Origin: Phycisphaeraceae bacterium
GTDB lineage: Bacteria; Planctomycetota; Phycisphaerae; Phycisphaerales; Phycisphaeraceae
Direction: 5' to 3'
NCBI GenBank assembly: GCA_002704825.1
Contig: PAIY01000093.1
Coordinates: 21,656 to 85,655, forward strand
DNA length: 64,000 nt
The position numbers were made by a program, and so were the translations under genes. Numbering within the stretch: position 1 is the first letter of the stretch; each line of letters starts with the position of its first letter. The notes under the pieces were generated by a model. That model made no database searches, was not told where the DNA came from, and saw only the letters and a program-made list of their open reading frames with translations. Below, piece after piece: positions 18,787 to 27,261 of this stretch.

Positions 18787-19776
18787 TTAGTTATCCGATG
18801 TGCGGTGATGGGCATGTTGATGACGGCAGAACAAACAATAGTCCGTCGGATCAAGCTCTGCCACGGTGGTATCCGAGTCAAGCGGTTTGATCATGTTCGC
18901 ACTGTTCTGGTTATGCTTGGCAGGGGGCAGGGATCTGAGAACGTTGAGCATGCGGGATTGGTACGACGAAGCATTGAACTTGTACATATCATTGCTTGAA
19001 CTCATGGCAGCAGGATACTGTTGGGAGATCAGCGAATTGAGTCGTTCGATACGCGTTTGCGGCAGGGGATGCGTGGAGAGAATTTCCAATTGACCGCCAC
19101 CGCCACCGGATGCTTCCTTGAGAACCTGCATGACCTGGACTTGCCCCATGGGGTTGTAGCCGACTTTGGTCATGTAACGGACGCCAAGTTCGTCAGCCTG
19201 TGATTCCTGATCACGACCGAACTTGAGCATGTACACGGTACCACCTGCTGTCGCACCGACACCGAGTACTTTGAGCGTTTGATTGTCGGTCTGATCACCA
19301 GCGACGGCTAAGCCGACACCGATGCCTTGAATGATCATAGCCCGGGTCATTTGCTGACCGATGTGTTGGGCGGTGACGTGACCGATTTCGTGGCCGATGA
19401 CGCCAGCGAGTTGCGCTTCATTGGTGAGCTTCTCTGCAAGACCGCGTGAGAGGAAGACTTTGCCACCCGGCAGGGCGAAGGCGTTGAGCACCGAGGAGTC
19501 AACAATGGTAAATTCCCATGGCAGGTCGGGACGTTCGCAGACGTTGACGAGTTTATTGCCCATCTCGGTGACATAGTTACGGACATTGGCTGAGGGAACT
19601 TCACCGCCATAGCTTTGGATGAACTGCGGGGCGGCCTGGGCTCCCATGGAGATTTCCTGGCTGGTACTGATGGCATTGAGTTGACGTTGGCCGGTGGCAG
19701 GATTCACGGAGCATCCGGTTAAGCCCATCATTACCCCCAGGATCAGCATCACGGCAAGCTTGTGTATCGATTTCAT
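18787..19776 (-). CDS. M48 family zinc metalloprotease, lipoprotein (BepA/LoiP-like)
   Basis: A 329-residue protein. The lipobox LTGC sits after a hydrophobic stretch (residues 6-22), so it is a lipid-anchored periplasmic protein. HEIGH in GVIGHEIGHVTAQH is the Zn-binding HExxH and the third ligand Glu is in ESQADELG. M48 proteases of this type help outer-membrane protein assembly and quality control. The open frame extends to 19818, but the ATG at 19776 has GGAGAAA upstream and gives a clean signal. The C-terminus ends in an odd Cys/His-rich tail (CLFCRHQHAHH). Confidence 0.92.
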   Translation of the reverse strand: MKSIHKLAVMLILGVMMGLTGCSVNPATGQRQLNAISTSQEISMGAQAAPQFIQSYGGEVPSANVRNYVTEMGNKLVNVCERPDLPWEFTIVDSSVLNAFALPGGKVFLSRGLAEKLTNEAQLAGVIGHEIGHVTAQHIGQQMTRAMIIQGIGVGLAVAGDQTDNQTLKVLGVGATAGGTVYMLKFGRDQESQADELGVRYMTKVGYNPMGQVQVMQVLKEASGGGGGQLEILSTHPLPQTRIERLNSLISQQYPAAMSSSNDMYKFNASSYQSRMLNVLRSLPPAKHNQNSANMIKPLDSDTTVAELDPTDYCLFCRHQHAHHRTSDN

Positions 19777-20312
19777 ATGGTTTCTCCACTTGATATCCGG
19801 TTGATCAATACTGTTCACGCTTCGTCTAAACGCGTTATTCAGCCGTTACAGTCTACCAATATCATACCACCACGCACGCAACGTCCGAATAACAATCCGA
19901 TCGTCCGCTTTGCGACAAAGCAAGGCAAGATTATTGGACGCTGTCGTTTGATGTGGGAAGCAGGAGGGTTATCAGACGTTGGATATTCAGAGCATGGCTC
20001 AGACAGGTCAGGAGGGGGATTTATTAGTGGACGTGAATGTTGACGAGTTGAACAGGCATTGGGGAAAGACTCTGGATAACGCACATCCGTTCAGTGATTA
20101 TGGGGTTTGTTTATACCAATCGTATGAACTGGTGAAGAATTTCGGATTGGGTGTCGATGAAATAGGTGGGAGAAACGCAAACCGGTTGATGCCGGTGCCG
20201 AGCGTCGGAAGGCTCGGGCGAATGATTGAAAAAACGGAACTGACTCATCGACACGGACGGATGGGAAGGTTGCGAAAAGTCCTTGAAACACAGGGCAACG
20301 GAGAGATGTGTC
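19777..20312. other. Region without confident gene
   Basis: 536 bases between the metalloprotease and the cobalamin-domain gene. An open frame from the ATG at 19994 to 20320 (108 codons, beginning MAQTGQEGDLLVDVNVDELN) overlaps the next gene by 8 bases; I recognise no family and give it low weight. Opposite-strand frames here are no better. Confidence 0.4.
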
Positions 20313-21017
20313 ATGCGTAAAGAAGCCATTATGGAACGGTTCTTCACTTCACTAATCAGCGGTAATCGTCCGGCATGCCGCGAACTTGTCGACCAGATGA
20401 TCGGTGCGGATTTGCCTGCACAGACCATCATGAGCGAATTGTTCTGGCCTGTGCTTGAGCACATTCAGAACATGTACCGCAACGATCAACTGGCCGCCAT
20501 TGGTTTTAATTTTGCGACCCGCATGCTTCGGAGCATGGTGGATCAGATGCAGAAGCGTCTGCCGATGGCCGAACGTCGTGGCTTGTCCGCGATTGTGTTC
20601 ACCGGCCCCGAAGAGTCCGAAGAAATCGGTGGCCAGATGGTGGCCGACATGCTCGAAGCCGACGGCTACGATGTGTACTACATCGGGGGTGGCGTGGCCA
20701 ATGACGAAATCGTCAACAAGGTTGCGGAATTGAATATCGATAAGCTCGTTGTCTTCGGCGTGGTGCCTTCCACCGTGCCGTTCACCCGCCTGCTCATTGA
20801 TCACCTGCACGAAATCGGCTCGGCTCCTAAGATTCAGATCTGCGTCGGTGGCGGTGTCTTTAACCGTGCTGAAGGTCTGGCTGAGGAAATCGGTGCGGAC
20901 CTGTGGGCTTCCACACCGTTGGAACTGGTTGAGGAAATGGACGCCAACCCGATGAAACGCATGGACGAAGACCAGCGCACCGTCGGCCGCAAGCGTCGCA
21001 CGAAGATGGCAGCCTGA
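20313..21017 (+). CDS. Cobalamin-binding-fold protein lacking the lower-ligand histidine
   Basis: A 234-residue protein. Residues 1-85 form a helical bundle like the B12-binding-2 (MetH-cap) domain; residues 90-210 form a Rossmann-like B12-binding domain with YYIGGGVANDEIV and ICVGGGVFN. The canonical DxHxxG motif is replaced by ESEEIG (residues 101-106), so the histidine that would coordinate cobalt is absent. The C-terminal 25 residues are strongly basic (VGRKRRTKMAA). It may bind another ligand or bind cobalamin base-on. The ATG at 20313 has GGAGAG 7 bases upstream; a TTG at 20283 is in frame. A terminator follows. Confidence 0.82.
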   Translation: MRKEAIMERFFTSLISGNRPACRELVDQMIGADLPAQTIMSELFWPVLEHIQNMYRNDQLAAIGFNFATRMLRSMVDQMQKRLPMAERRGLSAIVFTGPEESEEIGGQMVADMLEADGYDVYYIGGGVANDEIVNKVAELNIDKLVVFGVVPSTVPFTRLLIDHLHEIGSAPKIQICVGGGVFNRAEGLAEEIGADLWASTPLELVEEMDANPMKRMDEDQRTVGRKRRTKMAA

Positions 21018-21089
21018 GATAGAACACAACAGACACACACATCAGCATCAGTGATCGAAAGAAAAGCGAGACGCAATCGCTTGACCATC

Positions 21090-21125
21090 AACAACCGTCG
21101 GCCTTCAAGGTCGTCGGTTGTTTTT
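21090..21125 (+). terminator. Terminator after cobalamin-domain gene
   Basis: Long hairpin: AACAACCG (21090-21097) with CGGTTGTT (21115-21122), continued by an inner GGCCTT/AAGGTC helix, ending in a T run. Confidence 0.8.
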
Positions 21126-21329
21126 ACACATAGCCGAGTCATCTTGACTCGATTCTGCCATCTGGCATGATAATAATCCGTAGGCAGTCCAAACAGTTCT
21201 TCCTGTTATTCAGTGTTCGACCACAAGACGAAACCGTCCAAATCTGATAATCTGTGTCTTTCCATCACCGGCAAGTTGTGTCCGGTTGGCAAAATCAAAC
21301 ACTCGGCCTCAAGCCCACGGAGTTAGCAC

Positions 21330-21704
21330 ATGGCTTCCAAAACCGACCGCACCTACCTTGAATCTCACGAATGGCACAAACTTGACGGTGACCTTGTCGT
21401 CATCGGTATCTCCCAACATGCTGTCGATGAACTCTCCGACATCACATTCATCGAGTATGCCAAGGAGTCCGGCAGCATCTCCGCAGGCGATTCCTTCGGC
21501 GAAATCGAATCCGTCAAAGCCACCAGTGAACTCTACTGCGGCATCGACGGTGAAGTGGTCCAAGTCAACAACGAATTGGTCGACAGCCCCCAGACCGTCA
21601 ACGATGATCCCTGGGACGCCGGCTGGATGATCAAAGTCAAGCCTTCCAATCCGGAACAGGTCAAGAGCCTGCTCTCCGCTGAAGACTACGACGCCAAAAG
21701 CTAA
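21330..21704 (+). CDS. gcvH: Glycine cleavage system H protein
   Basis: A 124-residue lipoyl carrier, normal length. ESVKATSELYCGIDGEV holds the lipoylated Lys, and SHEWHKLDGD at the N-terminus is typical. It shuttles aminomethyl groups between the P, T and L proteins of glycine cleavage. No gcvP or gcvT is nearby. GGAG lies 8 bases before ATG. Confidence 0.97.
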   Translation: MASKTDRTYLESHEWHKLDGDLVVIGISQHAVDELSDITFIEYAKESGSISAGDSFGEIESVKATSELYCGIDGEVVQVNNELVDSPQTVNDDPWDAGWMIKVKPSNPEQVKSLLSAEDYDAKS

Positions 21705-21768
21705 CCTCACCCCGGAACACCTGGTAACTTTCAGGACTACCAATCGGCTTGGTGCGCATATGACTCTC

Positions 21769-21846
21769 AAAGAGCCGCGCACGAAGTAAGCGGTTGCTGA
21801 TTGTCACTTGATCAAACCGTATGCATACTTCGCGTGCAGCTCTTAA
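21769..21846. repeat. Inverted-repeat element (family D), degenerate copy
   Basis: The left arm AAAGAGCCGCGCACGAAGTA (continuing to 21793) is identical to that of the element at 25209. The right arm (about 21816-21846) is diverged but recognisable (ACTTCGCGTGCAGCTCTT). Non-coding. Confidence 0.75.
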
Positions 21847-21922
21847 GTGACGTTTGTCTCAACACATTAACCGGTGTTGGTTGGCTGAGCACTTGTCCCC
21901 ATCGACGCAATATCCGATAATC

Positions 21923-22984
21923 ATGGGCATGATTGTTGACGTACATACACACCTGTGGGAACGCCCCGAGCAACTTGGTGATGGGACCGCCCAGCGACTC
22001 AAAGCCATGATGGTGCACGAACCGATCAACGCATCGGGTTGGGCGTATGACCAGGCGATGAAAGCGGTGGATGCCTCGATCATTCTCGGCTTTGAAAGCC
22101 AGTATCTCGGTGCCTCGATCTCCAATGAGCAAATAGCCAACTACGTCAAGCGTCGCCCCAACAAATACCTGGGCTTTGCGGGCATTGATCCCCTAGCTTC
22201 GGATTGGATAGACAAACTCAAGCAAGCGGTTGATCTTGGCTTGGTCGGCGTGTGTTTCAGTGCTGCGGCTCAGAACTGTCACCCGACGCATACCCGCGCG
22301 ATGTATCTGTTTGAAAAGTGTGAGGAATTGGGACTCCCCGTGCTGCATCATCCCGGGACGCACATGGCAACCGCTGCCGTGATGGCCTTCTCTCAGCCGT
22401 TCCTGTTTGACGAAATTGGGCGCACGTTCCCCAAACTCAAATTGATCTTCTCGCAGCTGGGGCATCCCTGGGTCGACGAAGCGATTCTGCTATTGTCCAA
22501 GCATCCGAATTTTTATGCTGATCTCTCGGACATCAGTTCCCGTCCCTGGCAGTTGTACAACACCTTGCTCACGGCGGTACAGCAGAATGTCACCGACTCA
22601 CTTTTGCTCGGTAGTGACTTCCCATTCAGTTCGCCCGAGGATGTGATTTACAATCTCTACACCGTCAATCACTTCACCAAAGGCACGTCCATGCCAACCA
22701 TCCCGCGTCATGTGCTTTCGAGCATCATCGAACGCGACACGCTGGCGGTACTCGGACTCTCGGGCAAAATCCAATTGCCAGAGCGATCGGAAAGAATGCT
22801 TGACGAAAGTGATCAAACCAAGCCCGAATCTGAGTCTGAACAGCGGCAGAAGGCCAAGGTGGTGGTCACTCGCATCCGCGCGTCGGATGAGCCAGACTCA
22901 GAAAACCATGACGACCCGGACACCCCCGACGATCCGGATGATCCGGGAGCACCGGGGGCTGGTCGCCTGGTGGATCGAAATTAA
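21923..22984 (+). CDS. Amidohydrolase family (Amidohydro_2) metal-dependent hydrolase
   Basis: A 353-residue TIM-barrel hydrolase. VDVHTHLW at residues 4-11 is the HxH metal site; LHHPGTH, SQLGHPW and GSDFPFSSPEDV supply the later His and Asp ligands. Family members are decarboxylases or hydrolases of small aromatic or lactone substrates; the substrate here is unknown. The last 60 residues are an acidic, Pro/Asp-rich disordered tail (DDPDTPDDPDDPG). The open frame runs to 21854, but the conserved N-terminus fits ATG at 21923 or 21929. A lipoprotein gene follows 67 bases on. Confidence 0.88.
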   Translation: MGMIVDVHTHLWERPEQLGDGTAQRLKAMMVHEPINASGWAYDQAMKAVDASIILGFESQYLGASISNEQIANYVKRRPNKYLGFAGIDPLASDWIDKLKQAVDLGLVGVCFSAAAQNCHPTHTRAMYLFEKCEELGLPVLHHPGTHMATAAVMAFSQPFLFDEIGRTFPKLKLIFSQLGHPWVDEAILLLSKHPNFYADLSDISSRPWQLYNTLLTAVQQNVTDSLLLGSDFPFSSPEDVIYNLYTVNHFTKGTSMPTIPRHVLSSIIERDTLAVLGLSGKIQLPERSERMLDESDQTKPESESEQRQKAKVVVTRIRASDEPDSENHDDPDTPDDPDDPGAPGAGRLVDRN

Positions 22985-23051
22985 GTAGACTCTTACGCAC
23001 TTGTTAACACTTTGAATTGTGATTGATTTTCCAACGTACAGGATACGACGC

Positions 23052-23687
23052 ATGTCCAAATTGACCGGCCTGATCGGTATGTCGCTTGTTTGCCTTCTGC
23101 TTCTGACACTCTCGGGTTGTGGGGCACCCAAATCGCCTTCGGGTAAAAAAATCGGTGACCTGTCCATCCGCAGCATCGTCCACCCCGGCGTCAGTCTCAC
23201 CGGCAAGTTCAAGACCGGATACTATGCTTACCATGATGACAACCGCATGACGCTGATGCTCTTTGAAGGGGATGAAGCATCGCCGGAGCAAATCCTGATT
23301 GTGCGCATGCTCTGGTTGCCGCGTGGCTCCAAGACGCCGGTTAACCGCAATGCCACCAACGCCTCATTCAAGCACATCGTCTTTGCAGGCGATGACCGCA
23401 GCATTGTCGGAGTCTACGGTGGGGGGGGATACTACTACCCGAAACAGAAGCCCGGCAAGGATCGCATCAGTGGTGGCATCTGGGATGGTGCCATGGAACT
23501 GCTCCACGCTTCCAAGGGTTTTGCTGATCGTCTTGGCCGTGTCCAGATTGATGGTAATCTCAAGGTCACCCGTGACGATGCCAAGGTCGAAGAAGCACTC
23601 AAAGCCCTCGAATCCGAGTTGGCGACAAAACTGGGTTACAAGGTCATGGTGCAAGCCATCACCGGCAGCGATAAAGCCGCGTTGTGA
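23052..23687 (+). CDS. Hypothetical lipoprotein
   Basis: A 211-residue protein with a lipoprotein signal: MSKLTGLIGMSLVCLLLLTL then SGCGAP. The mature protein has a beta-rich region (residues 40-140) and ends in a helical segment (VEEALKALESELATKL). No family is recognised. ATG at 23052 is chosen because an earlier start would spoil the signal peptide. Confidence 0.7.
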   Translation: MSKLTGLIGMSLVCLLLLTLSGCGAPKSPSGKKIGDLSIRSIVHPGVSLTGKFKTGYYAYHDDNRMTLMLFEGDEASPEQILIVRMLWLPRGSKTPVNRNATNASFKHIVFAGDDRSIVGVYGGGGYYYPKQKPGKDRISGGIWDGAMELLHASKGFADRLGRVQIDGNLKVTRDDAKVEEALKALESELATKLGYKVMVQAITGSDKAAL

Positions 23688-23709
23688 TATTCAATCGGTA
23701 AATTCTCAT

Positions 23710-23788
23710 ATTTAGCCGTATCACTTGTGATGCGATTGATTCATAACACGCATAACACATCACGCATCACAAGTGATGCGGCTAAATG
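23710..23788. repeat. Inverted-repeat element (family C), copy 1
   Basis: Two 25-nt arms (23710-23734 and 23764-23788, one mismatch) with core GCCGCATCACTTGTGATGCG, separated by 29 nt. Each arm is itself a small palindrome. A second copy of similar length lies at 49925-50002. Confidence 0.88.
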
Positions 23789-23811
23789 GTGAATCTTGAA
23801 CCAACAAAAAA

Positions 23812-23850
23812 CGGGCATCCGTCATTGAAGATGGATGCCCGTTTTGTTTT
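23812..23850. terminator. Bidirectional terminator
   Basis: 10-bp stem ACGGGCATCC (23812-23821) with GGATGCCCGT (23834-23843). T-rich runs follow on both strands, serving the lipoprotein gene and the convergent aminotransferase. Confidence 0.88.
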
Positions 23851-23867
23851 TGATATTCAGTTGTGTC

Positions 23868-25058
23868 TTACAGCACAGCCGCGATGGATTCGCAGAGGTA
23901 ATCCATGTTGCTGGGCGTCATGCCTGCGACACTGATGCGGCCGGACCTGACGATGTAAACGCCGTGTTCGGTTTTGAGTGTGTTGACCTGGTCCTTGTTC
24001 AAGCCCGAGAAGCTGAACATGCCAAGTTGCTGCTTGATGAACTCAAAGTCACGGGTGACGCCCTTGGCTTTGAGGGTTTCGACAAACAGTTCACGCATGC
24101 CGTTGATGCGGTCGCGCATGTCCGCCAATTCCTTTTTCCACAGCGTGGTGAGTTCGGCATCAGCAAGGATGGTGCTGACGATCGCGCCACCGTGTGCTGG
24201 CGGGTTGGAGTAGTTGGCACGAATGAGCTTCTTGGCCTGGCTCATCACCTTGGCAGTGGTGTCTGCGTCTTTGCCGACGAAAGTCAATGCACCGGTGCGT
24301 TCGTTGTACAGACCAAAGTTCTTGGAGAAGCTTGAACAGATGATCATCTCACGACCGGGCTTGGCCAATGCCAGTAGCCCCTGAGCGTCTTCTTCAAGAC
24401 CAAGACCAAAGCCCTGGTAAGCAAAGTCAAGCAGCACGGTCACGCCGTTGGCAGCGAGGACTTCGCCGATCTGTTCCCACTGCTCGGTGCTTGGATCGAC
24501 ACCGGTGGGGTTGTGGCAGCAGCCGTGAAGCAGGACCACATCACCCGCGGGAATCTGCTTAAGCGCTTCGAGCATGGCATCGAAGTTCAAGCCGTTGGTG
24601 GTGGCATCGAAGTAGGGGTAGGTCTTGGTGGGCAGACCCGCAGCGGCGAAGACGTTGCCATGGTTGGCCCAGGTCGGATCGCTGACCCAGATGGTGGCAC
24701 CTGCGTGATTGTTGGCAAGGTACTCACCAGCAACACGCAGCGAACCGGTACCGCCGGGGCAGTGTGCCGTGGCAGCGCGGCCGGAAGTGACCACTTCGTG
24801 ATCGGCCCCGAACATCAGTTCAAGCACCGCTTTGCCATATGCCGGATCACCGTCGATAGGTTTATAGCCTTTGGTTTTTTCAGTTGCGATGAGTTTGGTT
24901 TCTGCCTGTTTGACGCAATCCAGGATCGGGGTCACCCCCTCATTGGATTTATAGACACCCACACCCAGGTTGATTTTCTTGGGGTTCGCGTCCTTGAGAA
25001 ATGCTTCGGTGAGGCCCAGGATGGGGTCCGGCGCAGCCATTTCCACTGATTCAAACAT
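23868..25058 (-). CDS. Aspartate/aromatic amino acid aminotransferase (class I)
   Basis: A 396-residue PLP enzyme, the full length of AspC/TyrB. CSSFSKNFGLYNERTGAL has the PLP Lys; LHGCCHNPTGVDPS and LLDFAYQGFG carry the conserved Asn and Asp that hold the cofactor, and YSNPPAHGG is the substrate-Arg region typical of the Ialpha subgroup. It transfers amino groups between aspartate or aromatic amino acids and 2-oxoglutarate. Which amino acid is preferred cannot be decided here. It is monocistronic. Confidence 0.94.
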   Translation of the reverse strand: MFESVEMAAPDPILGLTEAFLKDANPKKINLGVGVYKSNEGVTPILDCVKQAETKLIATEKTKGYKPIDGDPAYGKAVLELMFGADHEVVTSGRAATAHCPGGTGSLRVAGEYLANNHAGATIWVSDPTWANHGNVFAAAGLPTKTYPYFDATTNGLNFDAMLEALKQIPAGDVVLLHGCCHNPTGVDPSTEQWEQIGEVLAANGVTVLLDFAYQGFGLGLEEDAQGLLALAKPGREMIICSSFSKNFGLYNERTGALTFVGKDADTTAKVMSQAKKLIRANYSNPPAHGGAIVSTILADAELTTLWKKELADMRDRINGMRELFVETLKAKGVTRDFEFIKQQLGMFSFSGLNKDQVNTLKTEHGVYIVRSGRISVAGMTPSNMDYLCESIAAVL

Positions 25059-25417
25059 GGTTTTTTCCTTTGATAAATGGGAATTGTGAAACCTTAAACG
25101 GCCAAGAGGATAGGCGAAATTGACTTCAATAGCAAAAAATCCGATAGACGATTAATCGCGGTTTTTAGCTGAACAGGGATTCGTGATTTGGAATTCGGAT
25201 CAGTGTATAAAGAGCCGCGCACGAAGTAAGCGGTCGCCTTGTGTTCATAAGCATGGCAGTTCAAGACATCCGCTTACTTCGTGCGCGGCTCTTTGAAACA
25301 AACACACCAATGCTTCTGTTAAAGCAACAGCAGCAAGATGAAAATGGCCGCAATATCACCGATGTCATCGATCCCCACGAACCCAAACCGTTGTCTTGAC
25401 GTACAATCCATACGTCT
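25059..25417. repeat. Intergenic region with perfect inverted repeat (family D)
   Basis: 359 bases without a gene. The arms at 25209-25233 and 25270-25294 are a perfect 25-nt inverted repeat, AAAGAGCCGCGCACGAAGTA...; the loop is 36 nt. A degenerate copy lies at 21769. Confidence 0.88.
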
Positions 25418-26551
25418 ATGATCACAGTCAGCTTGTCCATGGTGTTGGTGAGTCTTGCCCTGAGTCTGCCGTTGTGCAGGCTCGTGATGCAATGGGCACA
25501 CAAACGCGGCAGGCTCGATACGCCGGGAACCGAAGGTCATAAGCAGCACACGCAAGCCGTCCCCAACCTCGGGGGCGTGGGGATTTTCTGGGCGCTCATC
25601 CTGCCGATGGTGGGGGCGTTGCTCGCATCACGGTTGATCCCCGATGACACCTGGCAGGGCGTGCTCGAACCACTGCAAAGACACATGCCCGGACTCCGCC
25701 GCCAATCCGGCATGCTCGTTGGCATGATCGTGGCGCTAACGTCCATGCACATCCTCGGACTCGTGGACGATCGACTTCGCTTGGCTGCCAAACCCAAACT
25801 GCTCATCCAACTGCTCGTTGCCACCAGTCTGGTGATCGGCTGTGATATCCGTGTGTTCCAGATGCTTGATCAGTTCGGCACGATTGGTTTTGCAGCATCC
25901 GTTGCCATCACCGTGCTGTGGCTAACGCTGATCACCAATGCCATGAACATGCTCGACAATATGGATGGCCTGGCGGCAGGGGTCGGCAGCATCATCGCAG
26001 GCATTTATCTCATCGCAACCCTCATGGGCGGGCAATGGTTCATCGCATCATTGGCTGCATTACTCATGGGCGCCCAACTCGGATTCCTCTGGTACAACTT
26101 CCACCCTGCAAGACTTTTCATGGGCGATGGTGGCTCACTGGTCATCGGCATGTTACTCGGCATCATCTCCATCCGCACAACCTACTTCGACCCGCAAGGT
26201 GAGTTTGGTGCAGGAGGGAATGCTGCATGGTATGGCTTACTGATGCCTGCCGTGGTGATGGCCGTGCCGCTGTATGACTTTTTCAGCGTGACAACCGTGC
26301 GCTATTTTCTAGGTCGCAAGATCATGGGCGGTGACCGCAATCACTTCTCCCACCGCCTCGTCCGCAAAGGACTCTCCGTGCGCGGGGCCGTACTGGTGAT
26401 CTGGCTCTGCACCCTGGCCACCGGTTTAGCAGGTTGCATGCTCCCAAGATTGGAAGCTTGGCAAGCAATCATGATGGCCACCCAAAGCGGTTGCGTGTTA
26501 CTGCTATTGGCCGTGTTGGAATTCTCGAATGCAGAAAAGCCGGTGGAGTGA
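25418..26551 (+). CDS. Polyprenyl-phosphate GlcNAc/sugar-1-phosphate transferase (WecA/TagO/MraY family)
   Basis: A 377-residue membrane protein with about eleven helices. LGLVDDRL supplies the Asp pair, NAMNMLDNMDGLAAG the NxxNxxDGxDGL-type motif, FMGDGGSLVIG and GGDRNHFSHRL the cytoplasmic His-rich loop. These match the family that attaches a sugar-phosphate to undecaprenyl phosphate. WecA/TagO type is favoured over MraY because no peptidoglycan genes are near. It could initiate the surface polysaccharide made by the 39.5-49.8 kb cluster. Its start follows a 359-base repeat-bearing gap. Confidence 0.92.
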   Translation: MITVSLSMVLVSLALSLPLCRLVMQWAHKRGRLDTPGTEGHKQHTQAVPNLGGVGIFWALILPMVGALLASRLIPDDTWQGVLEPLQRHMPGLRRQSGMLVGMIVALTSMHILGLVDDRLRLAAKPKLLIQLLVATSLVIGCDIRVFQMLDQFGTIGFAASVAITVLWLTLITNAMNMLDNMDGLAAGVGSIIAGIYLIATLMGGQWFIASLAALLMGAQLGFLWYNFHPARLFMGDGGSLVIGMLLGIISIRTTYFDPQGEFGAGGNAAWYGLLMPAVVMAVPLYDFFSVTTVRYFLGRKIMGGDRNHFSHRLVRKGLSVRGAVLVIWLCTLATGLAGCMLPRLEAWQAIMMATQSGCVLLLLAVLEFSNAEKPVE

Positions 26552-26553
26552 GA

Positions 26554-26901
26554 TTAACGTTGCTGTTGATCAAGGAAATTTTGAACGACTGAAGTTACTT
26601 TTTTTTTCAGCCGTTTGATTTCATACATGTAACCGATCACAAATCCAATTGCCATCGCTGTCAATCCCAGTGGCATGCCGATCCAGATTGAAGCATCGTA
26701 AACAAAAACAAGTACTGCCATCATGACCATGCAGAAGATGGCGCCCAGTCTAAATGCAAATTTTCCGATCGGGGTTTCACCCAATTGGGTCTTGAGCAAA
26801 AGATTGATTTCATCACATTTTTCGGGTGACAAGTTCTGGAGTTCAGGAAAATCAAGTTTGAAGCCGGGCAGTGATTTCATTTGATCTATTGGCTCGGTCA
26901 C
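26554..26901 (-). CDS. Small two-helix membrane protein, hypothetical
   Basis: A 115-residue protein with a soluble N-terminal 45 residues, two adjacent helices (about 48-68 and 72-92) and a basic C-terminal coiled segment (MYEIKRLKKKVTSVVQNFLD). No family is recognised. It overlaps nothing but is only 3 bases from the converging transferase stop. Confidence 0.65.
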   Translation of the reverse strand: MTEPIDQMKSLPGFKLDFPELQNLSPEKCDEINLLLKTQLGETPIGKFAFRLGAIFCMVMMAVLVFVYDASIWIGMPLGLTAMAIGFVIGYMYEIKRLKKKVTSVVQNFLDQQQR

Positions 26902-26935
26902 GTGTTATTAGGAGAACTGCTAATACGCCTTCAGA

Positions 26936-27145
26936 TCACGACAATTGATCAAACTCATCCGGCACAAAGAACCACATGATCACATACGCAAAGACACCAC
27001 CGCCCATGAGTAGGGCGAAGATCACACGCCACAGCCATGACGGGAGATTGGTTTCTTTGGCAAGTCCGCCACAGACTCCGCCGAGGAAGCGGTCTGTTCT
27101 TGAACGACGGATACGATTGAAGTCAAAACCCGGATTCTGTTGCAT
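26936..27145 (-). CDS. PspC domain protein
   Basis: A 69-residue protein: RIRRSRTDRFLGGVCGGLAK is the PspC signature, followed by a helix with FALLMGGGVFAYVIMWFF and the VPDE ending. PspC proteins sit in the inner membrane and take part in envelope stress signalling. An earlier TTG (27160) lies inside the T run of a terminator, so the ATG at 27145 is used. It has no clear ribosome-binding site and starts only about 14 bases past that terminator. Confidence 0.85.
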   Translation of the reverse strand: MQQNPGFDFNRIRRSRTDRFLGGVCGGLAKETNLPSWLWRVIFALLMGGGVFAYVIMWFFVPDEFDQLS

Positions 27146-27158
27146 GCGTTCATCATAC

Positions 27159-27195
27159 AAAAAACTCCCTGAAAGCCAATGACTTTCAGGGAGTT
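27159..27195 (-). terminator. Rho-independent terminator of the secretin gene
   Basis: 13-bp stem AACTCCCTGAAAG (27163-27175) with CTTTCAGGGAGTT (27183-27195), 7-nt loop; on the minus strand it ends in six T. Confidence 0.92.
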
Positions 27196-27261
27196 GATGT
27201 TGTTCAAGTTGTCGGTTGTCTCATAAATGACCGGGAGGGCTTGGGGAAAAGCTTCCGGGGG

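Noticed and set aside
19994..20320. Possible 108-codon gene upstream of the cobalamin-domain gene
   Set aside because: No family, no good ribosome-binding site, and composition unlike neighbours; noted as a region only.
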